From JAAYXE01 sp964391195 (GTDB lineage: Bacteria > Chloroflexota > Anaerolineae > Anaerolineales > UBA4823), in NCBI GenBank assembly GCA_964391195.1, contig CAYMLG010000001.1, positions 124,001 to 188,000 of the forward strand: DNA of 64,000 nt, written 5' to 3'. Each line of letters opens with the position of its first letter. Position 1 is the first letter of the stretch. Below the pieces are notes generated by a model. The model searched no databases, was not told the DNA's origin, and worked only from the letters and a program-made list of their open reading frames with translations. A program made the position numbers and the translations under genes. Below, piece by piece: positions 27,216 through 34,635 of this stretch.

Positions 27216-27354
27216 CCCCTGCCCGCTGTTCACCAGGCCCTTAAGCGTGGCGGGGGTGTCTCGTTAACATTGGGGTTATAATAGCCAACAAGGGGAGAAA
27301 AAAAATAACCTCGCCCTAGATTCTTCATATCTGAGGAGGTTAGAGGAGTGCTTC

Positions 27355-29145
27355 ATGAACACACATCAATTTGATGTTGTCGTCGTTGGGGCAGGCGGCG
27401 CCGGGTTGATGGCCGCCCTGAATGCCTCGCGCGGCGCCAACACAGCAGTGCTGAGTAAACTGTACCCCACCCGCTCGCACACCGGAGCCGCCCAGGGTGG
27501 GGTAGGGGCCGCTCTCGGCAACCTGGAAGAAGATCGCCCGGAGTGGCATACCTATGACACCGTGAAAGGCAGTGATTATCTCGGCGATCAAGATGCCATC
27601 GAGTTCATGTGCGAGGAGGCTGTTCCTGCCGTATATGAGTTAGAGCATATGGGCCTGCCCTTCTCCCGCACACCCGATGGGAAAATTGCCCAGCGGCCTT
27701 TCGGCGGGCATACCAATAACATCACCGGCAAGCCGGTGCGCCGGGCCTGTTATGCAGCCGACCGCACCGGGCATATGATTTTACAGACTCTCTACCAGCA
27801 GTGTATAAAAAATAATGTCCGCTTTTTCGATGAGTTTCATGTCCTGGACCTGTTGATCAACCGCAACGCGACGGCCGGTGTGGTCGCTCTCGAGCTGGCG
27901 ACAGGCGAGCTGCATGTGTTCCAGGCCAAAGCGGTGATCTTTGCCACAGGCGGACACGGGCGAATTTGGGAGATCACTTCCAACGCTTATGCTTACTCCG
28001 GCGACGGCCCGGCGATCTTCCTGCGCCGCGGGCTGCCCCTGGAAGATATGGAGTTCTTCCAGTTCCACCCGACCGGCATTTATAAATTGGGGATCTTGAT
28101 CACCGAGGGCGTGCGCGGCGAAGGTGGGGTGCTGATCAATGGAGAGGGTGAGCGCTTCATGGAGAAGTATGCCCACACGGTCAAAGACCTGGCCTCTCGG
28201 GACGTGATCAGCCGGGCGATGTTCATTGAGATGCGCGAGGGGCGGGGCATCAACGGCCAGCGCTACGTCTATCTGGATGTCCGCCCTGAAACTGTCAACA
28301 AGTACGCCCAACTGGATGGGCGGAAAAAGCCGGACGGTTCGCCTTACACGGTGACGGGGGAAGATATCCTGTCCCGGCTGCCCGATATCGTTGATTTCTG
28401 CCGCACCTACCTGGGGGTTGACCCGGTGACGCAGCCTATGCCCGTCCAGCCCACGGCTCACTATGCCATGGGCGGAATCCCCACCAACAAATTTGCCGAA
28501 GTGGTCATCGATGCCAACAACACCGTCCTCCCCGGGCTGTACGCGGCCGGTGAGTGTGCGTGCGTCTCCGTGCACGGGGCCAACCGCCTGGGGACCAACT
28601 CTCTGCTGGATCTCATTGTCTTTGGTAAACATGCCGGGCTGCGGGCGGCCGAATTCGCCCGGGGCGCTACATTCCAGCCCTTGCCGGACGACCCGCTTGA
28701 TTTCTCGCGCTCCCAACTGGATAGCCTGCTGAATGGGAGTGGGAAAGAAAAAGCGGCCGACATCGCCAGAGAAATGAAACACGTGATGAACGATCACGTA
28801 GGTGTGTTCCGCAACGAAGAAGGCATGCAGGCGGCGATCGAAAAAATCCGGGAATTAAAAGAACGGTATAAAAGCGTTCGGGTGGACGATCAGGGGAAAG
28901 TGTACAACACCAATCTGCTCAACACCTGGGAACTGGGGAATTTGCTCGATCTGGCAGAGGTTACCGCGGTATCCGCCCTGGCGCGCAAGGAGAGCCGCGG
29001 CGGGCATGCAAGAGAAGATTATCCCAAGCGCAATGACGAAGAATGGCTGAAGCACACTCTGGCCTGTGTGAAGAATGGGGGCATCGAGCTGAGCTATAAG
29101 CCGGTGGTCATCACGAAGTTCCAACCTCAGGAACGGGTGTATTAG
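27355..29145 (+). CDS. sdhA: Succinate dehydrogenase flavoprotein subunit
   Basis: 596 residues. The FAD dinucleotide fold is VVVVGAGGAGLMAAL. RSHTGAAQGGVGAALGN carries the His to which FAD is covalently bound, GGIPTNKFAEVV and SVHGANRLGTNSLLDLIVFG hold active-site residues, and the C-terminal helical cap ends ELSYKPV. It oxidises succinate to fumarate and feeds electrons to SdhB. A GAGGAGG ribosome site precedes the ATG. sdhB follows after 15 bp. Confidence 0.95.
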   Translation: MNTHQFDVVVVGAGGAGLMAALNASRGANTAVLSKLYPTRSHTGAAQGGVGAALGNLEEDRPEWHTYDTVKGSDYLGDQDAIEFMCEEAVPAVYELEHMGLPFSRTPDGKIAQRPFGGHTNNITGKPVRRACYAADRTGHMILQTLYQQCIKNNVRFFDEFHVLDLLINRNATAGVVALELATGELHVFQAKAVIFATGGHGRIWEITSNAYAYSGDGPAIFLRRGLPLEDMEFFQFHPTGIYKLGILITEGVRGEGGVLINGEGERFMEKYAHTVKDLASRDVISRAMFIEMREGRGINGQRYVYLDVRPETVNKYAQLDGRKKPDGSPYTVTGEDILSRLPDIVDFCRTYLGVDPVTQPMPVQPTAHYAMGGIPTNKFAEVVIDANNTVLPGLYAAGECACVSVHGANRLGTNSLLDLIVFGKHAGLRAAEFARGATFQPLPDDPLDFSRSQLDSLLNGSGKEKAADIAREMKHVMNDHVGVFRNEEGMQAAIEKIRELKERYKSVRVDDQGKVYNTNLLNTWELGNLLDLAEVTAVSALARKESRGGHAREDYPKRNDEEWLKHTLACVKNGGIELSYKPVVITKFQPQERVY

Positions 29146-29160
29146 AAAGGAAAACCACCT

Positions 29161-29871
29161 ATGGAAGTTACGCTGAAGATTTTTCGCTATAACCCGGAGA
29201 AGGATAAGAAACCCCATTACGACACCTTCAAACTGGTGGCCGAGCCGACCGACCGGGTGCTGGATTTATTGGAGAAGATCAAGGACTATCAGGACGGGAC
29301 CCTGACCTTCCGTCGCTCTTGCGCTCATGGGATCTGCGGTTCCGATGCGATGCGGATCAACGGGCGCAACTATCTGGCCTGCAAAGTGCTGGTGAAAGAC
29401 CTGAAGACCGACCATATCGTCGTTGAGCCCTTGCTCGGGCTGCCGGTGTTGAAAGATCTGCTGGTAGATATGGAGCCCTTCTTTGAGCACTTCCGCTCGG
29501 TGATTCCATACTTCGTCAATAACGATCCGGAACCAACCGCGGAACGCCTGCAGAGCCCTGAACAACGGGAACGGTTCGACGACACGACCAAGTGCATCCT
29601 GTGCGCCGCATGCACGACCTCGTGCCCGTCCTTCTGGGCCAACGATCAATACGTCGGCCCGGCGGCGATTGTCAATGCCCATCGCTTTATCTTTGACAGC
29701 CGGGATCAAGCGGCGGCCGAGCGGTTGGAGATCCTGAACGGGCAGTTCGGTGTCTACCGCTGCCATACGATTTTCAACTGCACGCTGGCCTGCCCGCGCG
29801 AGATTCATATCACGAAAGCGATTGGCGAGGTGAAGAAAGCCCTCGCCACCGGGGTGGTGGATTACGAATAA
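29161..29871 (+). CDS. sdhB: Succinate dehydrogenase iron-sulfur subunit
   Basis: 236 residues with all three cluster motifs. The [2Fe-2S] ligands are in CAHGICGSDAMRINGRNYLAC, the [4Fe-4S] motif is CILCAACTTSCP, and the [3Fe-4S] set combines CHTIFNC with the following CP. It passes electrons from FAD to quinone. The presence of both SdhC and SdhD supports a four-subunit enzyme and aerobic or respiratory metabolism. A strong bidirectional terminator follows. Confidence 0.95.
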   Translation: MEVTLKIFRYNPEKDKKPHYDTFKLVAEPTDRVLDLLEKIKDYQDGTLTFRRSCAHGICGSDAMRINGRNYLACKVLVKDLKTDHIVVEPLLGLPVLKDLLVDMEPFFEHFRSVIPYFVNNDPEPTAERLQSPEQRERFDDTTKCILCAACTTSCPSFWANDQYVGPAAIVNAHRFIFDSRDQAAAERLEILNGQFGVYRCHTIFNCTLACPREIHITKAIGEVKKALATGVVDYE

Positions 29872-29876
29872 GGGAA

Positions 29877-29910
29877 AAAGAAGGTAGACGGCCGGCCGTC
29901 TACCTTCTTT
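29877..29910. terminator. Palindromic terminator after sdhB
   Basis: A perfect 34-bp palindrome, AAAGAAGGTAGACGGCC and its complement, starts 6 bp past the sdhB stop. It has T-rich ends on both strands. Confidence 0.88.
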
Positions 29911-29929
29911 ACATAATATAATTGCGGTC

Positions 29930-29958
29930 TTGTCATCAGCTTCCACCGCGAGTATAAT
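29930..29958 (+). promoter_or_regulatory. Sigma-70-type promoter of tRNA-Arg
   Basis: TTGTCA at 29930-29935 and TATAAT at 29953-29958 are separated by exactly 17 bp, and the tRNA begins 12 nt after the -10 box. Confidence 0.88.
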
Positions 29959-29969
29959 AGCCCCTCGCT

Positions 29970-30045
29970 GCCCCAGTAGCTCAATGGACAGAGCGAGGCT
30001 CTCCTAAGGCCGAGGTTGGGGGTTCGATTCCCTCCTGGGGCGCCA
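29970..30045 (+). tRNA. tRNA-Arg (anticodon CCT)
   Basis: 76 nt including an encoded CCA. Acceptor GCCCCAG/CTGGGGC, D-arm GCTC/GAGC, anticodon loop CTCCTAA (CCT), T-arm GGGGG-TTCGATT-CCCTC. The first anticodon-stem pair (A/G) is a mismatch; other stems pair with a few G-U wobbles. Confidence 0.92.
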
Positions 30046-30054
30046 CCGCAAAGA

Positions 30055-30096
30055 GAACCGGCCTGGGAAGTAAAAGCCGCCCAGACCGGTTCTTTT
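30055..30096 (+). terminator. Terminator after tRNA-Arg
   Basis: The interrupted stem GAACCGG-C-CTGGG/CCCAG-A-CCGGTTC is followed by TTTTCC. Confidence 0.82.
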
Positions 30097-30190
30097 CCTT
30101 AATCCTACACTCATTTTATGTAAAAGTTGTAATGCAATTGTTAGATTCAAGGTATTGCATAATTTTCGGAAATCGGGTAATATAGGATTG

Positions 30191-30227
30191 CTGAACGTCT
30201 GGGTGCCCCCCTCACCCAGGCGTTCAG
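30191..30227. repeat. Imperfect 15-bp inverted repeat
   Basis: CTGAACGTCTGGGTG pairs with CACCCAGGCGTTCAG around a 7-nt C-rich loop, with one T/G mismatch. It lies about 40 bp past the minus-strand aminotransferase stop but lacks a T-run on either strand. Confidence 0.5.
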
Positions 30228-30270
30228 CCCTTAAAAGGCAGTTCGCGCCGCTTTTCCCCGCCCCGCTTTC

Positions 30271-31527
30271 CTAAGACGAAGCGATCTTTTCCAACTCGGC
30301 CCTCAGACGGGCGATCTCTTCCACTGTATTGTAGTGGACTGCGCCGGCCCGGATCATCCCTCCCGAATCTTCAAGCCCTAACCGTTCGGTGACAGCCAGG
30401 GCGTAGTAATTGCCATCCCACACATAGATTCCGGCTTCGTCCAGCTTCTCGGCCACCCGCCGGGGCTGCCAGCCTTTCAGCGTAAAGGAAAAAGTGGGCA
30501 CCCGGTCTTCAAGCTCGCGCACGTCTTTCGGCCCGAAAATTTTAATCCCTGGGATCTCGCTCAAATTTTCAAGCAATGCCCGGCTGAGTTCGTACTCATA
30601 AGCCCGGATGGCGGCCATCGCCTGCTTCAGATGGCGTCTGCGGCCTTCGAACTCCGCATATTTCTCGGCGTACTGCTCCCCGAAGTTCGTGCCCACCCAC
30701 TCCAGGTATTCCAACGCGCCGAGCACACCGGCGATCCCCTCGTGGTTCTGAGTGCCCCGCTCGAACTTCCCCGGCGGGTCTTTCGGCGCCGGGCGCACCC
30801 GGTAGGCGGGCAGTTCTTCCAGCAGGTCGTAGCGGCCATACAGCAGTCCGGCGTGCGGCCCGAAGAATTTATAGGCCGAACAGACCAGGAAATCGCAGCC
30901 CAGCTTCTGCACGTCGATCGGGCCATGCGGGGCGTACTGCACGGCATCCACGTAGACGAGCGCGCCGGCGGCCTTGGCCATCGAGATGATCCGCCGCAGC
31001 GGGTTGATCGTCCCCAGGGCGTTGGAAGCGTAGCCGACCGCCAGCAGGCGCGGCGACTCCTCCAATGCGACCTGCAGCGCATCCAGATCCAGGCGGCCGT
31101 CCTCGGGTTTGAAGTCCACCCAATGCACCTCGCAACCCCGTTCGTTGGCGGCGATCACCCAGGGGGTGATATTGGCATCGTGATCCAAACGGGTGACCAC
31201 GATCGAATCTCCCGAGTTCCAGGTCCGGGCCAGCGAACGGCTGATGTTGAACGTCAGGCTGGTCATATTCGGGCCGAAGATGACCTCTTCCGGGCGGCTG
31301 GCGTTGAGGAAGTCGGCGGATGCAGCCCGAGCATCTTCCAGGAGCGCATCCGACTCCCGGCTGGTCGCGAATGCGCCCCCATGGTTGGCGTTGTGTGAGA
31401 CCAGATACTCCACCATCCGGTCAATGCTGAGCTGGGCTGCTTGCGTCCCCCCGGGGTTATCCAGGAAGATTGCCTCCCGCTTCAGGGCCGGAAACTGTTC
31501 ACGGATGAGAGCAAGATCGAGAGCCAT
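30271..31527 (-). CDS. Class V aminotransferase-fold protein, cysteine desulfurase-like
   Basis: 418 residues. A PLP fold type I protein close to the cysteine-desulfurase-like branch: IFLDNPGGTQ near the start, VTRLDHDANITPW, VYVDAVQYAPHGP and the PLP Lys in CSAYKFFGPHAG. True desulfurases carry a catalytic Cys on a late loop (RxGHHC-like). Here the matching stretch reads GIYVWDGNYYALAV and has no Cys, so sulfur transfer is doubtful and a lyase or other PLP reaction is possible. No isc or suf scaffold genes are near. mobA is the next gene upstream on the same strand, about 30 bp away, so they may share a transcript. Confidence 0.85.
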   Translation of the reverse strand: MALDLALIREQFPALKREAIFLDNPGGTQAAQLSIDRMVEYLVSHNANHGGAFATSRESDALLEDARAASADFLNASRPEEVIFGPNMTSLTFNISRSLARTWNSGDSIVVTRLDHDANITPWVIAANERGCEVHWVDFKPEDGRLDLDALQVALEESPRLLAVGYASNALGTINPLRRIISMAKAAGALVYVDAVQYAPHGPIDVQKLGCDFLVCSAYKFFGPHAGLLYGRYDLLEELPAYRVRPAPKDPPGKFERGTQNHEGIAGVLGALEYLEWVGTNFGEQYAEKYAEFEGRRRHLKQAMAAIRAYEYELSRALLENLSEIPGIKIFGPKDVRELEDRVPTFSFTLKGWQPRRVAEKLDEAGIYVWDGNYYALAVTERLGLEDSGGMIRAGAVHYNTVEEIARLRAELEKIASS

Positions 31528-31557
31528 AAATTCTCCATTGGGATCGGGTTGGGATGA

Positions 31558-32157
31558 TTAAGGGTTTTGCCGGGCTATTTCCTCCGCCCGGCGGAGTTCT
31601 TCGGGGGTGTTCACGTTCCTGAAGGTAAGCTGCAGCGGGTCGAGGTGCTGGTATTCCTCGGCCTGCAGGCGGCGCAGCCGCACTTGCGGATACCAGGCAT
31701 CCGCGCGCCAGGCGCCCTGATCCAGGACGGCCTTCACTGCGGGCAGGCAAGTCTCCCGGCGGTAGACGGCGTGGAAGGGCTCAGCTCCGTTTCCGGTCAC
31801 CGGGACGACCGCATCCCAGGCTTCCTCCACCAGCAAATCTCGGGCGGCTTCCAGAATCTCCTTGCTGGCGAAGGGTAGATCGCAGGCAACCACGGCAACG
31901 ATGGGCGAGTGAGCCGCACTCAACGCCGTGTACAGCCCGCCCAGCGCCCCCCGGTTTGGCACCAGGTCGCTCACCAGGGGCACTCCGAGAAAGCGATAGC
32001 CGTCTGGACGGTTGGTTGTGATCAGGATTTCATCTCCCAGCGATTCGAGTCGCGACAGCACCCGTTGGATTAACGGTTTTCCCAGGAAAGGGACCAGGCC
32101 TTTGTCCTGTCCCATGCGCCGCGATTCTCCACCTGCCTGGATAACGAGGGTGAGCAT
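31558..32157 (-). CDS. mobA: Molybdenum cofactor guanylyltransferase
   Basis: About 199 residues from the ATG at 32157. MobA marks are LVIQAGGESRRMGQDKGLVPFLGKPL (nucleotide-binding and Lys), LVSDLVPNRGALGGLYTAL and VVACDLPFAS. It transfers GMP from GTP to molybdopterin to make the bis-MGD cofactor. No molybdoenzyme or other moa/moe gene is in the window. A TATAAT-like box lies only about 7 nt upstream of the ATG, which would give a very short or absent leader; this is unproven. A MobA-like NTP transferase of another pathway is the main alternative. Confidence 0.85.
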   Translation of the reverse strand: MLTLVIQAGGESRRMGQDKGLVPFLGKPLIQRVLSRLESLGDEILITTNRPDGYRFLGVPLVSDLVPNRGALGGLYTALSAAHSPIVAVVACDLPFASKEILEAARDLLVEEAWDAVVPVTGNGAEPFHAVYRRETCLPAVKAVLDQGAWRADAWYPQVRLRRLQAEEYQHLDPLQLTFRNVNTPEELRRAEEIARQNP

Positions 32158-32334
32158 ACTTTGATTATAATAGAGAAACATCCTGCACCCGCCCCCTTGC
32201 TCAGCAAAAAGCCTTCATTTATAAGCGATAGAGAAGGTGCAGGTTTAGCGGTAACAGGGATCTGGTGGTTCGTTCTGGCAGTGATAGGCAGATTGCAAGA
32301 TGCAGTTTCAATGAAGGGCGCTTAGCCGATCTTC

Positions 32335-33489
32335 GTGACTGCTTCTGAGATGAACCCCTTAGAAAGAGTGAATGAGATGACCGATTTAGGCTCAATTCTT
32401 GACCCCCTGACGGTTGAGGGCGAGCTTTACGAAACCCTGCCTGACAATGCGGTGCGCTGCTATGCCTGCGGGCACCGCTGCCTGATCCGCGAGGGCCGTC
32501 GCGGGATCTGCCAGGTGCGCTTCAACCAGGGAGGAAAGCTGCGCGTCCCCTGGGGTTATGTGGCCGCCCTGCAGGCCGACCCGGTGGAGAAGAAACCCTT
32601 CTTCCACATCTTGCCCGGCGTGGATGCGCTCACTTTTGGCATGCTCGGCTGCGATTTCCATTGTTCGTACTGCCAGAACAGCCTGACCTCGCAGGCGATG
32701 CGCGATCCGGCCTCCGACTATTCAGCGGCCCTGATCCGCAAGGTCTCCCCCGAGCAGTTGGTGAAATACGCTTTGCGAAGTGGAGCCCAGGTGGTCGCCT
32801 CCTCTTATAATGAGCCGCTGATCACTTCTGAGTGGGCGGTCAGCGTCTTCAGGCAGGCTCGCGAACACGGCCTCAAATGCGTCTATATCTCCAATGGGAA
32901 CGCCACGCCCGAGGTGTTGGAGTATCTGCGCCCTTACCTGGTGGGTTATAAGATCGACTTGAAGACCATGCAGGACAGGCAGTACCGGAAGTTGGGCGGG
33001 GTGCTCGAGCACGTCTTGCGTAGCATCCGCCTGGCCTACGAGGCCGGGCTTTGGGTAGAGGTGGTCACCCTGGTGATTCCCGGTTTCAATGACAGCACCG
33101 ATGAACTGATGGACGCCGCGCGGTATATCCACTCCGTCTCGCCGGATATCCCCTGGCACGTCACCGCTTTCCATCCGGACTATAAAATGATCGACCCCGA
33201 CCCGACCTCAGCCAGGACCCTGCTGCGTGCGGCTGAGATCGGCCAGGAGGCCGGCCTGAATTACGTTTATGCCGGGAATCTCCCCGGGCAGGTGGGCATG
33301 TACGAGAACACCTTCTGCCCCCATTGTGGCGCCCGGCTGATCGAGCGCTACAGCTACGTCATCCAGGGCTATCACCTCACCCCCGAGGGGACCTGCCCGA
33401 AATGCGGGACGCAGATCCCCGGCGTGTGGCCCGAACGCCCGGAACAGGTGCGCATTGGCGGGTTGGGCCTCCCGCGCCGTGTCCGCTGA
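32335..33489 (+). CDS. amrS: AmmeMemoRadiSam-type radical SAM enzyme
   Basis: Up to 384 residues; the start is uncertain (GTG 32335, ATG 32350 or ATG 32377, the last preceded by AGAAAGAG). The radical SAM motif is GCDFHCSYCQN (C-x3-C-x2-C). An N-terminal Cys set (CYACGHRCLIREGRRGIC) and a C-terminal four-Cys ribbon (CPHCGARL and CPKCGTQ) flank it, matching the AmrS/PflA-like family that usually travels with Memo and AMMECR1. Neither partner is beside it here. The reaction is unknown; related activases make glycyl radicals. It stands alone between mobA and a minus-strand acetyltransferase. Confidence 0.8.
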   Translation: MTASEMNPLERVNEMTDLGSILDPLTVEGELYETLPDNAVRCYACGHRCLIREGRRGICQVRFNQGGKLRVPWGYVAALQADPVEKKPFFHILPGVDALTFGMLGCDFHCSYCQNSLTSQAMRDPASDYSAALIRKVSPEQLVKYALRSGAQVVASSYNEPLITSEWAVSVFRQAREHGLKCVYISNGNATPEVLEYLRPYLVGYKIDLKTMQDRQYRKLGGVLEHVLRSIRLAYEAGLWVEVVTLVIPGFNDSTDELMDAARYIHSVSPDIPWHVTAFHPDYKMIDPDPTSARTLLRAAEIGQEAGLNYVYAGNLPGQVGMYENTFCPHCGARLIERYSYVIQGYHLTPEGTCPKCGTQIPGVWPERPEQVRIGGLGLPRRVR

Positions 33490-33500
33490 CCGGCGGCCGT

Positions 33501-34526
33501 TCACCGCCCGCGCTTTACCGTCGCTCTGACCACATAGCGGTCGACGCCCCCAAAGCGGTATTTGTAATCTTCGTCACCGCGCATAAAATCAAATTCCGCC
33601 CGCCCGTTCTCGTTGGCCCATTGTAGTAAGTGTCCGAGCAGCACCCAACCTGGGGAAAGGTCCCGAAATTCGGGGTTCAAGCCCGAGTTGTAAACCCAAA
33701 TCCGGCCGTTGTAATCAAAGTTTAAATACCCGGCGGCTTTGCGCTGGCCCACTTCAAGGAAGGACAGTTGCAGCCAGCCTGCCTCAAACGCGGCCCGCAT
33801 CGCCAGGCGCATCTGTTCGCGCATTGCCCCGGTCAGGAACTCGCGCTTTTGGGGCTCATACTCCATCAACTGCAGGAAGTCTTCCAGTTCCCGGTCGAAC
33901 GCAGCAGCTTCCTCTACGATGTACCAGCGCACCGGCTGCTCATAGTTCTCCGCCCGCCGCATCTTCCGGCGGACTTCGTGGCGCTGCTTCTTGTCGATCC
34001 CCGCCAGGTAGGCCTCCCAATCGCCGGGGATGGGGATGGACGGGCAAGGTTGGAGGCGTTCTTCCCGGTATGGCCAGCCGCAGCGCCCGGCCGCCTCCCG
34101 TACCACGGCCAGTGTGGGGCTCCCTTCTGGCAGGTTTGATAATTCCAGGGTTTCCCAGGCCGGGGCGGAGGCTCCGTCCAGGGTTTGGAACAAACCGTCA
34201 ACGAAGAGGGGCAGGTCGCCGGCCCGCCCCAAGAAATCCAGATAGTCGGAGATTTCAACACTGCCCAGCAGCGCCAATGTGGGGGAACCCGCAGGGTTTT
34301 GGGTGAAGAAGAGCGGCGCAGCTGCTACCAGTTCGCCGCCGTCGCGCCCGGTGACCACAAAGAGTTCACCAGACGGCCATTCTCCCCCGCCCAGAGTTTG
34401 CCACCAGATGCGCAGGTATTCATGCCTCAAGAATGGCACGTCACTTGCACTGTGTTCCAATAAATGGTTCCATTCATCCGCCAGCAGCTCAAAACCTTGC
34501 GATGTGCGCACAATGTCGATTTGCAT
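33501..34526 (-). CDS. CelD/FemAB-like GNAT acyltransferase
   Basis: 341 residues with two GNAT-like halves. The N-terminal half opens with the aromatic DVPFLRHEYLRIWWQTLGGG and an acceptor-side ELVAAAPLFF strand. The C-terminal half has KKQRHEVRRKMRRAE, YLNFDYNGRIWVYNSGLNPEF and FDFMRGDEDYKYRFG, typical of the CelD/BcsL group. Members acylate polysaccharides or cell-wall precursors. No sugar-polymer locus adjoins it. It is convergent with amrS and divergent from the pseudophosphatase gene at 34636. Confidence 0.82.
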   Translation of the reverse strand: MQIDIVRTSQGFELLADEWNHLLEHSASDVPFLRHEYLRIWWQTLGGGEWPSGELFVVTGRDGGELVAAAPLFFTQNPAGSPTLALLGSVEISDYLDFLGRAGDLPLFVDGLFQTLDGASAPAWETLELSNLPEGSPTLAVVREAAGRCGWPYREERLQPCPSIPIPGDWEAYLAGIDKKQRHEVRRKMRRAENYEQPVRWYIVEEAAAFDRELEDFLQLMEYEPQKREFLTGAMREQMRLAMRAAFEAGWLQLSFLEVGQRKAAGYLNFDYNGRIWVYNSGLNPEFRDLSPGWVLLGHLLQWANENGRAEFDFMRGDEDYKYRFGGVDRYVVRATVKRGR

Positions 34527-34635
34527 AATTCTCCTTTTTCTGCCGGTGCCCGACTTTTCACCCCGTGGTCATCATCAAGCATTTTACCAGTATAATGGCG
34601 GATAAGAAACGATGACCGGTTCCCGGACCTAGCGC

